In this document: piece by piece, positions 11,626-22,868 of the stretch
Position numbering within the stretch: position 1 is the stretch's first letter
Layout: the number at the start of each line of letters is the position of its first letter
NCBI GenBank assembly: GCA_016648135.1
Contig: JADDOH010000307.1
Span: 186,001-250,000 of the forward strand
DNA: 64,000 bases
Source of the DNA: Agrypnia vestita
Lineage: Eukaryota; Arthropoda; Insecta; Trichoptera; Phryganeidae
Direction of reading: 5' to 3'
Notes under the pieces: model-generated
What the model was told of the DNA's origin: nothing
Database searches by the model: none
What the model saw: only the letters and a program-made list of their open reading frames with translations
Made by a program: the position numbers and the translations under genes

Positions 11626-12289
11626 ACCTGATGAAACGACACGCTTTGTGTTCGTATCAATGTTCACTCCCATAACCTTATATATATATATATATTTATA
11701 AGGCTTATGAAATGTTCCAGCCCTGTCAATCTATTTTTAGTTTTATTACATCTTACACGTGTCTATTACTGTATTTTTTTCAATATACAGTTCAACCTTT
11801 TACGAGTGTTTCCTTGTGAAGTTGAAGAAGAAGAAAAACATCTTTAAATCGTCCCCTGCTGTCTATAAAACAATTTGTTACACTTTTGGGTGTAACAGAA
11901 CGTCTAGAAAAATAACAACCTGCATCTTATTATTCAAGACAAGCCCTGTTAGATGAAGAATATGTTAGCTGAAAAATAACTATCCAAATATTTTGAAATA
12001 TTAAAATAATGATCGCCAACCGGTAAAAACTCTAAAAGAAGAACACGAATAACAAAAAAGTATCACCATCCGCCCGCTATCTAAGAGTTTTCTCTTCTGG
12101 CAAAAATATGTGAAAATTGACCTATTATCGACTGATTCGTGAAATTTTCCGTTTTCAGCCCTGATGCCGGGTGCGACTATCTGCGCCCTGAAACAAGAAA
12201 GGAAACAATCGATTAAGTTGTTAGTAGAGTTATAAAAGTAGGCATTCGTTGGTGATGTGAAATGATGTATTTATTGCGCATTTAATCTG

Positions 12290-12520
12290 CGGAATCATCC
12301 GCCGCAACATTCCCACCGTAATATATGGCGAGTAATGTGATCGTCGCGCACGGTACATTGTCTCTCCCAGCCTCCCAGATGACCATCTCGTCTCAGTTTA
12401 CGCGCGGTATTTATGGGGAGCCCGCATTATAAAAATGAATAAAAACATTTTAAATTGTTATATCGCTGCGGTACGCCGGAACGACCGCGAAATACCACAA
12501 ACGGGCGTGACGTCTGCTTA
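12290..12520. other. GC-rich non-repetitive island
   Basis: A CpG-containing stretch (GCGCGCACGG region, CAGATGACCATCTCGTCTC, GCGGTACGCCGGAACGACCG) stands out from its AT-rich flanks. It has no long ORF and no transposon signature that I can see. It may be conserved regulatory DNA, but that cannot be shown from one genome. Confidence 0.3.
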
Positions 12521-12933
12521 AAATGGTTTATTTCATATTTTCAAAACTGTTGCCCATTTCAAAAATTCCATCTCACTTGCAAAATAATGTATGCCCGTTG
12601 TCACTCTCTTTGTATATAGACTGAGAACAAATCTGTGAGCGGAAGGAACAATCGAGTGGGTCAATAAAATCGAGTTCTGAGTTAAGTATGCAGAGTTGTT
12701 CTTTAGATACATATCTAGCAAGGAAAAATTAGATAAGTTAGAAAATAAAATAAAGTGCGCTATTTTTTAATTTTTTGATATAGAAAAAAAGACACGATAA
12801 ATTATTTGAAAAATTTGGCAAACATGAATGACATTAGTCAACTTGGTTCAACGTTCTTGTGCAAAAAACAAAACTACTGGTGCAAAAATTAGATAAAAAT
12901 AGCAAAAGGCCTTAAGAGATCAATATATATTAT

Positions 12934-13290
12934 AGATGTCTCACAGAGATGAAATTATATTATTATGGGAAAGTAAGTATGGAAGTCTTTGGGTATTCAT
13001 AGGGCTTACGACCTATCGTATGGCTGACGTAAGTGACAATTTACAAAATGTAACGTTCACCATTTTCACCCTTGATGGAATACCATGTCTATCAAATTTT
13101 TGGAAGTTGTATGTATTTATATCATTTTGGAAGTTGTAAATATTTTATCATGGGTGGAAATGGTGAACGTTACATTTTTTAAAGTGATCACTTAAGCCAG
13201 CCGTACGATAGGTCATAAGCTCTATGAACACGCAAAGATTTCCATACCTTCTTTCCAATAAAAATATAATTTCGTCTCTCTGTGACATAT
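12934..13290. mobile_element. Hairpin MITE, family A (most intact copy)
   Basis: The element starts AGATGTCTCACAGAGATGAA and its right end (GTCTCTCTGTGACAT) is the inverted partner. Inner arm pairs such as GGTGAACGTTACATTTT/AAAATGTAACGTTCACC-type blocks make almost the whole 357 bp a foldback. The mariner at 13292 is inserted in the TA at its right edge. Other copies or arms are at 77-906, 50225-50467 and 60021-60215, with an end at about 63207-63245. Confidence 0.75.
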
Positions 13291-13291
13291 A

Positions 13292-14579
13292 TTAGGTCCT
13301 TACATATGAAATTGGCGTTTTGCCGTACTGACAACTTTGATCTCAAATATCTTCTCTTTGGTTAGGAATTCCAAATCCAAATTTATACAGCTATTTACTC
13401 ATGTATTTGTGTTTTGAAAATTATAATTCATTTGTTTTTTCCTCAATTGTTTTTTTCTTTGCGTCACTCAGTTTACAAAATGAAAAACTTGAAATATCGC
13501 GTTATTTACGAGTACGAGTTCCACCGTGGCACCAGTGCTGCAGAAACGGCTCGAAGGATTAATGATGTGTATGGCGACGGTGCCGCAAAAGAAAACACAG
13601 TGCGTTTTTGGTTCCAACGTTTTCGTTCTGGAAATTTCGACCTGCAGAACAAGCCCCGTGGACCGCCGGAGACCAAAGTTGATAATGAAGAATTGAAGGC
13701 TATTGTGGAAGCGGATCCATCGCAAACCACATCCGAGTTAGCTGCAGGCTGCGGTGTTAGTGATAAAACTGTTTTAATCCACTTGAAGCAAATTGGTAAG
13801 GTGAAAAAGCTTGAAAGGTGGGTACCTCACGAATTGAGTGAAGCAAATCAACAAACGCGCGTTGACTGCTGCGTTGCATTACTCAACCGGCACAATAATG
13901 AAGGGATTTTAAATCGAATCATTACCTGTGATGAAAAGTGGATCCTGTACGATAATCGGAAGCGCTCATCGCAATGGCTGAACCCTGCCGAACCAGCCAA
14001 ACCATGCCCCAAGCGAAAATTGACTCCAAAAAAGTTACTTGTGAGCGTTTGGTGGACTAGTGCTGGTGTCGTTCACTACAGCTTTCTTAAATCTGGCCAG
14101 ACGATTACGGCAGATGTCTATTATCAGCAACTGCAAACCATGATGGAAAAGCTAGCTGCTAAACAACCGAGGCTGGTTAATCGCTCTAGGCCACTGCTGC
14201 TTCATGATAACGCTAGACCACACACTGCACAACACACGACTACCAAATTAGAGGAGCTTCAATTGAAATGTCTAAGATATCCACCGTACTTTCCGGACCT
14301 TGCCCCAACAGATTACTATTTTTTTCGAAATTTGGATAACTTCTTGCAAAGGAAAAAATTCAACTCCGATGGGCCAGGTCCAAACCGCCTTCAAAGATTT
14401 TATTGATTCCCGTCCGAATGGTTTTTTTAGTAAAGGGATCGATGTACTTACCTATGAGATGGCAAAAGTGCATAGATAGCAATGGTACATACTTTGATTA
14501 AATAAATATATTATAATTAAAAAAAATCGGCTTTATATTCCTCCCATACTTAACGCCAATTTCATATGTAAGGACCTAA
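13292..14579 (+). mobile_element. Mariner transposon, cecropia-type (copy 1)
   Basis: A 1288-bp element has perfect terminal inverted repeats of about 28 bp beginning TTAGGTCCTTACATATGAAA, flanked by the TA target duplication (13290-13291 and 14580-14581). The length, TA duplication and single transposase are standard for mariner. It lies on the right edge of MITE A inside repeat R. A second, nearly identical copy is at 28872-30097 in the opposite orientation, so amplification was recent. Confidence 0.95.
13480..14406 (+). pseudogene. Mariner transposase, frameshifted near the C-terminus
   Basis: The ATG at 13480 begins MKNLKYRVIYEYEF, matching the start of the other copy; an in-frame upstream ATG at 13414 lies in the 5' leader and is less likely. 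N-terminal helix-turn-helix region: SAAETARRINDVYGDGA and FWFQRFRSGN. The WVPHEL linker motif is present. Catalytic triad as expected for DD34D mariners: TCDEKW, LLHDNARPH and PDLAPTDY. The closest family by motif is the cecropia subfamily, which includes the source of human SETMAR. The motif PPYSPD is altered to PPYFPD. A one-base insertion near 14370 (GGGCCAGGTCC against GGGGCAGTCC in copy 2) shifts the frame, so the last part of the protein is lost; another indel follows near 14445. Confidence 0.93.
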
Positions 14580-14781
14580 TATAATACATATTGATTAATG
14601 ATGTCCCTGTGACAAAAATCCAGTATTGTGTTCTGAAAATTTTTGACAAACTCAAAATATTCTGCCCTAAGAAATATTTCGTAAACAAACGAAATTCGCA
14701 AATTTTGTTTTGGATCTCCTGAAAACCTGCATTTTTTACTCATTCGGTTGTTCAATATTCGCCCACAGAATTATATCCGCG

Positions 14782-15090
14782 CGGGATGAGCGATTCTAAG
14801 GGCACAATAAATGAGTTTCTAGGCGGTTAACATAGGCCTTTCGAAAGATTGGTGAGTGGACGGGGGTGGGAATTGTTCGATTAAGTGCGTTTGGTGATGA
14901 GGGAGGTGCTAGAAATACACCTATCAAACGCTGATCCAGTCTTCTTTCTAAATATTCAATTGAGTATCATAAATAACCAGGTCATTTTTACAAAAGGTTA
15001 TCTTTTAAATTCGTTTTATGTTGGTACTTTATTATTTTTAAAATATTTTTGTCGTCTATACCTACTTTGATTTTTTAATTGTTAGTTCAC
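14782..15090. other. Spacer before the hammerhead-like motif
   Basis: An open frame at 14885-15070 (MRLVMREVLEIHLSNADPVF) has no recognisable domain. It is on the same strand as and immediately upstream of the motif at 15091, so it could be the last remnant of a Penelope coding end, but no GIY-YIG motif is visible. Confidence 0.3.
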
Positions 15091-15143
15091 ATTGCATCCT
15101 GACGAAGGGACCATTGGCCCTAAAACAGGTTGATATTTTCAAT
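15091..15143 (+). ncRNA. Hammerhead-ribozyme-like motif with canonical CUGACGA core
   Basis: Stem I 5' AUUG-C-AUC (15091-15098), core CUGACGA (15099-15105), stem II AGGG/CCCU around ACCAUUGG, then AAAAC in place of GAAAC (G12 to A), a 2-bp stem III, cleavage triplet GUU (15129-15131), and stem I 3' GAU...CAAU (15132-15143) pairing with AUC and AUUG. The type I layout with an interrupted stem I is as expected for Penelope hammerheads. The G12 change predicts low or no activity. Confidence 0.55.
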
Positions 15144-18100
15144 ATATACATAAGTGGTGAAAATAAAGTACATTTTTATTAATAATGCCACCACAAAATC
15201 ATTTTGCTCTTTTGAAGTATTTTTTTTGTTCTTCACTGTCATTTTATTTAATTATCAATTATTGGTGAAAGTGTACCTTTTGATAATGCCTGGTTAATTA
15301 TAAAACACACCTGTCGTCGAGAGAAACATAAAATCATGAGCATAGACGTAGTGGTAATAAATATCATTGATTTCATAATAACCTTATTTAAAATAATTGA
15401 ACAAATCACGGTAAAAGATTTTTGGGAGCTATGATATTTACTGTACTGTATTTACTGCTGTACCTGTTCAATTTAATAGGAATAATAAAAATGTACTGCA
15501 GTGGTTTATACGGTGATTTTTTTATTATTATTGTTTTTGGATTTGAAGCGCTAGAATGCATCTTAACTAAAATAATTTATCGAATAAATCTTTGAATCAT
15601 ACATACTAGTATATTAGCCCTTTTTTCTTTTTTTTATCTTTTTTTATTATATTAATTTTATAATATTATTAATTTATCGAATTTGAATCATATATACTAG
15701 TATATTAGCCCTTTTTTCACTAGTGGCTTACATGTTATTTACATTTTTATAAAACGCACTATCGGAAAATAATCACTTATTAAAAATATAATCATTTGTA
15801 ATGATATAATTATTGTAATTTGATATTTAGATCTACGTAACGAGTATTTAAAATAAACCAAAAAATTATAAAACAGATTAAAAAGACTATAAAACCAAAT
15901 AACTACTTATCTATAAAAATATATGAATCAATATATTTTCAAGAATTTATAAAAACGATAAAATTAAGTAGGTGTATTTCATGGACTGCCTGCCATCGAC
16001 GGTCCCTACGTAAACTCTGATATATACCAAAAATGCATTTTTTTATTTATTATACCAATAAAAAGATATAGGTACGCTTCTCCGCTATACAGATTTAATA
16101 AAATATATATTCCACTTTTTTCAGAGAAAAAAACTGACGTAAAAACGAATAATTACGCTCATTTTGTGTGTAAAACCAAACTTCAAACAGCTCTCCTGTA
16201 AAAATGATTTTTTATAGATGCCTTATTTTACATTGGGAACGTCAATATATGTAGGATTCTCTATCTATTTATTGGTCGGCAATTTATTTTGGAATATGTA
16301 TTTATTATTTCAGTAATAAAATATTTATATCTTACCGCTATCGTACGTACTCGAGAATAAGTCGAGACAATTATTGTTATTTTGAAATCAAGAATATTAA
16401 ATTTTTAAAAAATTTCTTATAGTCGAGACGCAAAATCTGCCACGTCATGTTTTTCAGTAACTTTTAAGAAATAATTTAACACCGATAACGATTCACTATC
16501 TTATAAAGTTAGTGTCAAATTGAAAGCAGTGGAATAGGCAGAGATTCTAAAAAATTCAAACGCGGGAGTTCAATGCAAACGAAAATCTTTTTATGACTGA
16601 CGAAAGATGAAGCTGACAGTATCGGAAAGGTATCGCATGTTTTAATTATTTTAAATAATACTAATTTATAATAATAATAAACCATTAAAATATCATTTCA
16701 AAAAGTTTTTAACTATTTTATGTAATTTTTTAAACATCCACTTATATTCAAATCAAGCCGATTTCTGACGCTTTGAAATTCTTAAAAATTTAATTCAAAA
16801 CGTACTAGTTATTTTTATAATTAAATTTCATTGTTCAAAGTTGTAAATTTTTTATACAGTAATAAACAATGGTAAGAGGCTATTTTAAGTCTAGACAAGA
16901 TCTCCTACGGACACTTAAACGTAACGCTTTAATAAATATGATATCTCATTACTTCAATGTACACTATCGAGTACACTTAATGTCCTAAGCAAAAAGCGTG
17001 GTGCGATCTAGTGGGCGGCTGCATTGGCCTTATTCAACACACTGCATTAGTCAAACCATTCAATTCATTTATTACACATACTTTATGAAATCATTTTGAA
17101 TTACGTTGATGGTTCTTTACGAGTCTATACAAAAGAATTAGAATTATTTTGAAATATAATATTGTTGATGTTTAATGACACATTCTATCAATAATAGGAG
17201 TTATATAAATGTGTCTGTCTTTACACAATTCACTTCCTCGAACGATATTAACCAAATTATGCATAATTTCATTTAAGGACCCTGCACAAAATATAGAAAC
17301 CCTCAAAGGTAACCCCACCTTATCCCTAAAGATTGCATTGCCATTTGTTTACAATATTACACAGTCATTACCTTAGAGTATATACTCTAAGGTCATTACC
17401 ATTTAGGACTATGTGAAAAACGCATGTACCCTTCCCTTTTCCACTCCCCTTCCTTCTCATTGATAAAAGTGTGTTCTATGTGGAATGCTATCTATTCAAT
17501 TTTTTTTAAGTTGCACTCTAGAACTTTGAAGGAAATCTAGTTTTTCCACTTCCCCAGACATTAATCGAATTTTCCATACATCATTATGATTTTGTATTCT
17601 TCTAAAAACTAAATATTCGAAGACTTATTCTATGATAAATAATGTAGATATATCAATATTTTTTCATGAATACCAATGAATAAACGTCGAAGACCCATAT
17701 TACAATACCACATGTTAATAATTTTACTTAAAACTCTTATGTCCTGATCAAATTAGCGGCAAATACACTAAATGCATTTATTATTTATTCATTTTTTGAA
17801 TGATAAATTTGTATTTACTATTGTTTGGTCATGTACTCCACAACCAAATGATGATATCGCTAGATTTATTCAGAGGATGAAATATCTATAATATCATGAG
17901 ACTATTTTATTAGCACTAAGTTGGAAATATGTGCTATTTGTGGGATTACAGTCTCACTAAGCTATTATATTAAAGTTTATTCGTAGCCGTGAGCGAGGCA
18001 CGGCTGATATTACGGGTATGTCAGTAGCAGGAAGCGTTTTCTATACGAGTACTTTCCGAAAGACATGAGTATCGAAGTATTTTCAGTCCATAAATTCTAT

Positions 18101-18215
18101 CAGTCATAAAATTTTTATTTTATATTTAGAGTATCGTTTTCTTAATTATTCGAGATCGCTTCAACAAGGTACCTGATTATTTTAGGCGGTTAAAGTTACA
18201 AAAATTATTAATTAA
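15144..18215. other. AT-rich spacer with small repeats only
   Basis: No gene is supported. It contains a direct duplication of about 45-50 bp (15577-15627 and 15675-15719, sharing ACTAGTATATTAGCCC) and a perfect 22-bp palindrome at 17371-17392 (CCTTAGAGTAT/ATACTCTAAGG). Confidence 0.5.
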
Positions 18216-18336
18216 CATGGCTGTTACTTTGTGGTGCAACATGATAATTTAAAAATAAATTTAACTTTATATCACACATTATATAAAAAAATTACTTTTA
18301 TAGTTTTTTTAGAGTAGCAGTCTCTCCCATCTTCAG
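18216..18336 (-). ncRNA. Penelope-tail repeat with hammerhead-like motif
   Basis: The minus strand carries CUGAAGA (18330-18336), a stem II strand GGGAGAGACUGCUACUCU, then AAAAAC (decayed GAAAC) and a later GUA. The same repeat, with a better stem II and GAAAC but no core, is at 3690-3800. Together the two copies imply a common ancestor with a complete motif. This copy is decayed. Confidence 0.4.
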
Positions 18337-18794
18337 GTGAACTTAATGACAAATATAATACGTCGTGATGTCAAACTATTATTGTAGGGGACAGGACGGA
18401 TTTTTTTATTATTTTATTTATTTAATTAATAATATACAATGATACCTAGAATTTATACAATTATTTTTTTCTTGTGTGTATATACGTCATCAAAAAGAAT
18501 TGTGATAATTGTGTGTGGTGAGGGAGTTTATTGGTCATTAACGGGAATATAGACAAAATATAGACAGTAATAGAGAAGAGTAGTTTAATTTCGTCGAATT
18601 ATTTTTTTTATAAATTTCAGCGGTTTCCAAGCTGTTTATAAATATAAGTCACCGAGTGGAGAAGGTTCAGTTTATGATAACGACTATAGATACATAATAA
18701 CAGGAAAAAACAAAATTGCAAATTTTCTATGTTCAACGGAATAGAGAATATTCACTTAAAAAATACTCATTCTTATTTGGGAGCTCGGGATGAT

Positions 18795-19178
18795 CTATAC
18801 CGCACTTATTCAGTGTTAACTATGTATGATAGAGTAAAGATATTAGGAATGAATGTTAAGCTGATCGTAGCATAATACATAGAATAAAAATAGGGTCGCT
18901 CAGGTGGTTTGGGCATGTTGAGCGAATGAATGAGGAAAGAATGGTAAGAAAGATATATGATGCAAGTGTTGACGGTGCCAGAAAGAGAGGGCGACCACGG
19001 AAGACGTGGCACGACCAGATTAAACACATACTGTAACCGTCGAGCTTGCATGCGAAGATTTATGAATGTAGACGAAGCGAAAGTTGTATGTCAGGACAGA
19101 AGAGTATGGCGCTCTATCCTCTCTGCCTACCCCCACGGGGAAACAGCGTGATGGTAAGTAAGTAAGTAAGTAAGTAAC
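18795..19178 (+). mobile_element. LINE-T tail with GTAA tail
   Basis: Plus-strand reading: [16 protein letters not shown], then [13 protein letters not shown], an in-frame disruption (ACATACTGTAACCG), then NRRACMRRFMNVDEAKVVCQ and RRVWRSILSAYPHGETA followed by a stop. The 3' tail is (GTAA)n at 19153-19178, unlike the TTAG tail of the copies at 8472 and 44027, so this defines a second subfamily. It is 5'-truncated and lacks the reverse transcriptase. Confidence 0.75.
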
Positions 19179-19179
19179 T

Positions 19180-20429
19180 TAAGACGCAAAACGGGTAGGA
19201 ATATCGCAAAGTGATTAAAAAAATATGATCAAGATTATTCGTTAAAAATGATCCTAGGTTTTCACTATTGTTCGAATTCTTCTGACTACAGTTTTCTGGG
19301 GTATTCTGCTGTATTTATACGAACTTTCTGGCTGATGTTTCGGATCCCATTGCAGCGGTTTTACCTATACGTATAGTTATTTATTAAATGGTATGACATG
19401 ATATAAATATTAACGTGTAAAAACTTGTAACATGCAAAAAGAAAAAATAATAATGTAAGTGGACTGAGTGCTGTACGTGTATAGGAAGACGATGAACATT
19501 AAAGAAATGAGAATGTGATGAAGTCTAATGAGTTACCATTGTTTGTAAATGAGGCTTGAATATCTGATAAAAATTGACTTAATCGGACGTGCAAGGGTAG
19601 TGGGTATGATACAAAAAGTAAAAAAGACCTGCCTAATGATTGATATTATTAAATGTTGCCGCTTATAAGAATTAAAAATATATGTGAAGAGAAAAATATA
19701 TGTATGTTAAATAACATGTGGCATTTCATAATTCTTGAATAATATTTTTTATTCTATATTTAATCCTTGTCCTTTTTAAAAACGAAATGATTTATAATAT
19801 TTAAAAAGGAGGCATTTTCATTTCAAAATAACAATGAAAGAAACGATAGAAAATAAATACTACTAATAGAAGAAAGTAAGTAATAATACCTACGTCTATT
19901 ATTTAATAATGACTGATATAATTTGGGTACACTTGGTAGAATATATGTAATTTTTTTAATATGTTTTTAATTCAGATTTGAAATATGTGCATTGAATGAT
20001 TGTACTTCTTGATAGGTGATAGTTGTGACATATGTGATAGGTGAGTGGTGATCTATATGAGGAATGATGTATGACTAAGTGATAAATGATTACTGCTAAT
20101 CAAATATTGATACCATTTAAGATTTAATATTTTGATTAACACTCGTATAAGGGAGCAATATTAGAGCAAAATTAATAATGCAACGGTGCATTAAAAAGAT
20201 CTTTTTTAGGAATTTTATCGACTTATACACATTTTAAAAATATAAACACGAAATACTTGAATAACATTATTTGAATTTTTAAGACGCTAAATCCTGTGCA
20301 AAATATTATAATTGATGGTTTCTCGTTATGAGGCTCAAATCCCCGGCCACTTGTGAAGCAAGTGAATGTCAAACTACTGGTTTGTGTTTTATGGAGTATT
20401 ATATCGTGTTTTTACAACCTTTGTTAGCC
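19180..20429. other. AT-rich spacer
   Basis: No gene is supported. At 19330-19352 the minus strand reads GGGAUCCGAAACAUCAGCC, half of the hammerhead-like motif seen whole at 20430-20466. Some short runs of GATAGGTGATAGTTGTGACA-like sequence occur near 20015-20060. Confidence 0.4.
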
Positions 20430-20515
20430 AACATTTCAGATCCCATTGCAGGGTCCATCATCAGGTCTAATGGGTTTATGATGGACTCTGCAATGGGATT
20501 CGACAGCCAGAAAGG
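20430..20515 (-). ncRNA. Hammerhead-like motif in a head-to-head palindrome
   Basis: The minus strand (20433-20464) has the perfect core CUGAUGA, a stem II built on CCC-UGCAAU-GGG, and GAAAU. No good NUH cleavage triplet or stem I is seen. The plus strand to the right (20475-20515) repeats the same block in inverted orientation with AUGAUGGACUCUGCAAUGGG, so two copies face each other across about 10 bases. Confidence 0.4.
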
Positions 20516-20606
20516 ACATAAAAACACGTCATAATAACCCAGAAACCAGAAGATTGTAAATGACCGTTAAAACCTAAGCACATTCTTAATGGTATACTAT
20601 TATAAT

Positions 20607-20648
20607 AGACCAAAGAAGTACCACAGTTTTGTGGTACTTCTTTGGTCT
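20607..20648. repeat. Perfect 19-bp hairpin
   Basis: AGACCAAAGAAGTACCACA is followed by a 4-base loop and its exact complement. The loop is too small for a typical animal microRNA precursor. Imperfect AT-rich pairing continues outside. Confidence 0.85.
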
Positions 20649-20763
20649 TTAATAATAGTACTAGGAAATATTAATGTCACACATAGGTACAATATTTTGC
20701 AACGTTATGTATCATGCTATTGAACACTCTCAATATGCATGAACTTAGATATTATTTTATAAC

Positions 20764-21108
20764 TTGACAAATAAGCGTTTAGCAATGGAACATCGACGAA
20801 TAACTACTGCATTTTTGATCGGAGATCTTTCGCTTCTGAATTTTGACTCAACCCTCGTAAGATGCGCACATCCAGCGCGTTGTTTCCACAAAAGCCTCTT
20901 CCTGCTCCCTGGAACCGCGGTGCAGGAGTGGCATGTCTACCGTCAATATTTCATTGAGAAACTGGTTATAAAAATATGTAATCGTGAAGTGAGATTTTTA
21001 ATAAAACGGCGGATTTGGGCGATGGACCAATTCGCCGGTAGGGGCCGGGTGAACGTATTACGCAATCAATCCAGGCGCGCCGAAATTTTTTGGCAAATTT
21101 GCATGTAA
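20764..21108 (+). CDS. Unassigned 114-codon open frame in GC-richer DNA
   Basis: The frame opens MTNKRLAMEHRRITTAFLIG and runs to a stop at 21108. No domain, signal peptide or membrane segment is evident. The base composition is richer in GC than the flanks, which is the main reason to list it. It may be a conserved non-coding segment that is open by chance. Confidence 0.15.
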   Translation: MTNKRLAMEHRRITTAFLIGDLSLLNFDSTLVRCAHPARCFHKSLFLLPGTAVQEWHVYRQYFIEKLVIKICNREVRFLIKRRIWAMDQFAGRGRVNVLRNQSRRAEIFWQICM

Positions 21109-21318
21109 ATGTTTTAACGGTTTTTTAATGTAAATCTATATAAATCTGCCATCGAATTCTAGCGAGTCTTGAAAATGCAGTCTTAATTATAGCGCGATGA
21201 TAATTTTTTGTGTTAAGTTCTTCGGGTAATTCTGCCGCGTCAACCCAAAAAGCGGCCATGAAAACCGGAAACCATTTCTATGGCGTATTTGGATGTCTTT
21301 GTACATCAGCATATCGAG

Positions 21319-21590
21319 GGTAGAAAGCCAAAAGGACGTTAGTGATTATAGTGATTATTAGGATATAGAATATTAATAAGAACTTTTCAGGAGAGCAATA
21401 TAATGTTTTGTCAATCTGATTTAGTCAATGTTTCTTTTATTATTAAACGATTTCCATATGTGATTTGGATTAACAAATATATAAATAGTTTAGTAATTAA
21501 AGAAACATTGACAAAATCAGATTGATAGAACTTCTTTTTGCGCTCCTGTAAATTTCAATATAATCACTAACGCCCTTTTGGCTTTCTACC
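21319..21590. mobile_element. MITE with 37-bp inverted ends
   Basis: The left end GGTAGAAAGCCAAAAGGACG and the right end (TTTTGGCTTTCTACC) are inverted partners, continuing through TTAGTGATTAT. Inner blocks (ACATTGACAAAATCAGATTG / CAATCTGATTTAGTCAATGT) also pair. The element is 272 bp, non-coding. Flanks share ATCG on both sides, but the target duplication is unclear. Confidence 0.7.
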
Positions 21591-22017
21591 ATCGCTATAT
21601 TTAAATTGCGCAACAATTGCATCTTTTGAATTGATTTAATCTATTTTTTTAACTATTGATTTACCTGTTTCCCCTTAGTTAATAATTCAATCTAAACATA
21701 AATTTCGTTGTCTGTCCGTAATTTCCTGGAACATATTTATTTTATTTTATTAATAAACAGACCGTCAACAGGTCATTAATGACCCTAATAGATGGCCACA
21801 AAGTGACATTAGTGTACAAAATATGAGTATAAATACATTTTGTGAACATTTTGAATATGATATAATTACACAATACACTTTTTACAATAAATTAATAATA
21901 AGTAATGATAAAATAAATTTTCGAAGGAAGCAAACACTTGGTGGTGATACATTTTAATTATATAAATAAAACTAACTTAGTTAAACACCAAATATATTTA
22001 TTTTTAAATCCAATCAG

Positions 22018-22044
22018 GTTTCGCTACGACCGTAGCTTCTTCAG
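22018..22044 (-). ncRNA. Hammerhead-like core after the Penelope ORF
   Basis: The minus strand reads CUGAAGA, stem II GCUAC-GGUC-GUAGC (perfect 5 bp), GAAAC. It begins 45 bases after the stop codon of the GIY-YIG frame at 22090 and is on the same strand. A cleavage triplet and stem I could not be assigned confidently. Confidence 0.45.
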
Positions 22045-22089
22045 GGAGAATCTTAACTGCCTAAACATACAAAAATATGTGCTTATATA

Positions 22090-22593
22090 CTAGTGTGAAA
22101 GGTGAAAGGACGGAGTCCCAATAGTGGGGGTAGGGGGTGAGATTTCGCAGGGAATATTACTATTAAGAGGGGACATATTTAAAAGTGGACTAAAAGATAA
22201 ATTTACTTGATTATTAATGATTTTATGATCCATATTAATGGCTTTTCTTAACTCTAATGCCTCTAAATTATCTAGTCTATTACCTATTCCGTTTTTATGA
22301 ATAATACTATCTCCTGAGTAATTATTGAATGTGTAGTCTTCTTCAATTAAATGGTTAACAAATTCTAAGAACCCACTACTTTTTAAACAACGCAAGTGCT
22401 CTTTTACTCTAATTTTACGCGATATCTTCCCTATATAAAACGCGGGGCAATCGTTGCATTTCAACGAATATACACCAGAATGGCTAAATTTATCCTCCTT
22501 ATCTTTACAATTGACTAAAAATTTACCTAGATTATTATTCGTATAAAACGCGGGTCTGATGTCTGGTGTGGTGTATTTAGTGAAAAAGTAGAA
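22090..22593 (-). pseudogene. Penelope-like element, C-terminal GIY-YIG endonuclease
   Basis: The minus-strand frame is open from about 22593 to the stop at 22090. It starts FYFFTKYTTPDIRPAFYTNN, then has the two halves of the GIY-YIG motif: GVYSLKCND and AFYIGKI, followed by the conserved R and H positions in KIRVKEHL and the FVNHLIEEDYTFNN region. About 167 codons remain, so only the endonuclease end of a full Penelope protein (normally reverse transcriptase plus this domain) survives. The first methionine in frame is at 22464 and is not the real start. A stop lies just 5' of the open stretch. The domain nicks DNA to prime integration in this class of element. Motif residues appear intact. 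Confidence 0.85.
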
Positions 22594-22719
22594 TTAATAA
22601 ATAAAATACGACACGACATACGACGCCTTTGGAAATTTTTATTAATTATTTTATTAATATTTTATTATACTAATTTTCTTTATTTTTGTCAAACTAATTA
22701 ACGTAGGCAACAAGGATAA

Positions 22720-22868
22720 GGCATCACACTCTTCTGTCTTGGCTCATCACTCTCTTCTCGTCCTTTCATACGGGCACTTTAGTTCTTTTAGTCCTCAAAT
22801 ATTTGGTAGATATACCTGATGATGCCCGGTCTTTTGCGGATGCCCTCTGGTTCTGTTGCTTTCCACGG
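22720..22868 (-). pseudogene. LINE-T tail, decayed fragment
   Basis: Plus-strand sequence CCCGGTCTTTTGCGGATGCC and CACACTCTTCTGTC correspond to the RGRPRKT and CQDRRVW regions of LINE-T read on the minus strand. It has many differences and no tail. It lies just upstream of the Penelope fragment. Confidence 0.5.

Larger units (their letters stand above)
12629..14778. repeat. Repeat R, interrupted by MITE A and mariner
   Basis: The left part (12629-12916: AAAATCGAGTTCTGAGTTAA, AACAAAACTACTGGTGCAA) and the right part (about 14665-14778: AACAAACGAAATTC, AACCTGCATTTTTT) are contiguous in the copy at 40528-40920. The junction lies in TTAAGAGAT...TAAGAAATATTT. This gives a relative age: R first, then MITE A, then mariner. 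Confidence 0.65.

Noticed and set aside
11622..11665. Hammerhead-like CUGAUGA on the plus strand
   Set aside because: CTGATGA is present and followed by a stem, but no GAAA strand follows at the right place.
13468..13730. Minus-strand frames within mariner copy 1
   Set aside because: They are shadows of the transposase.
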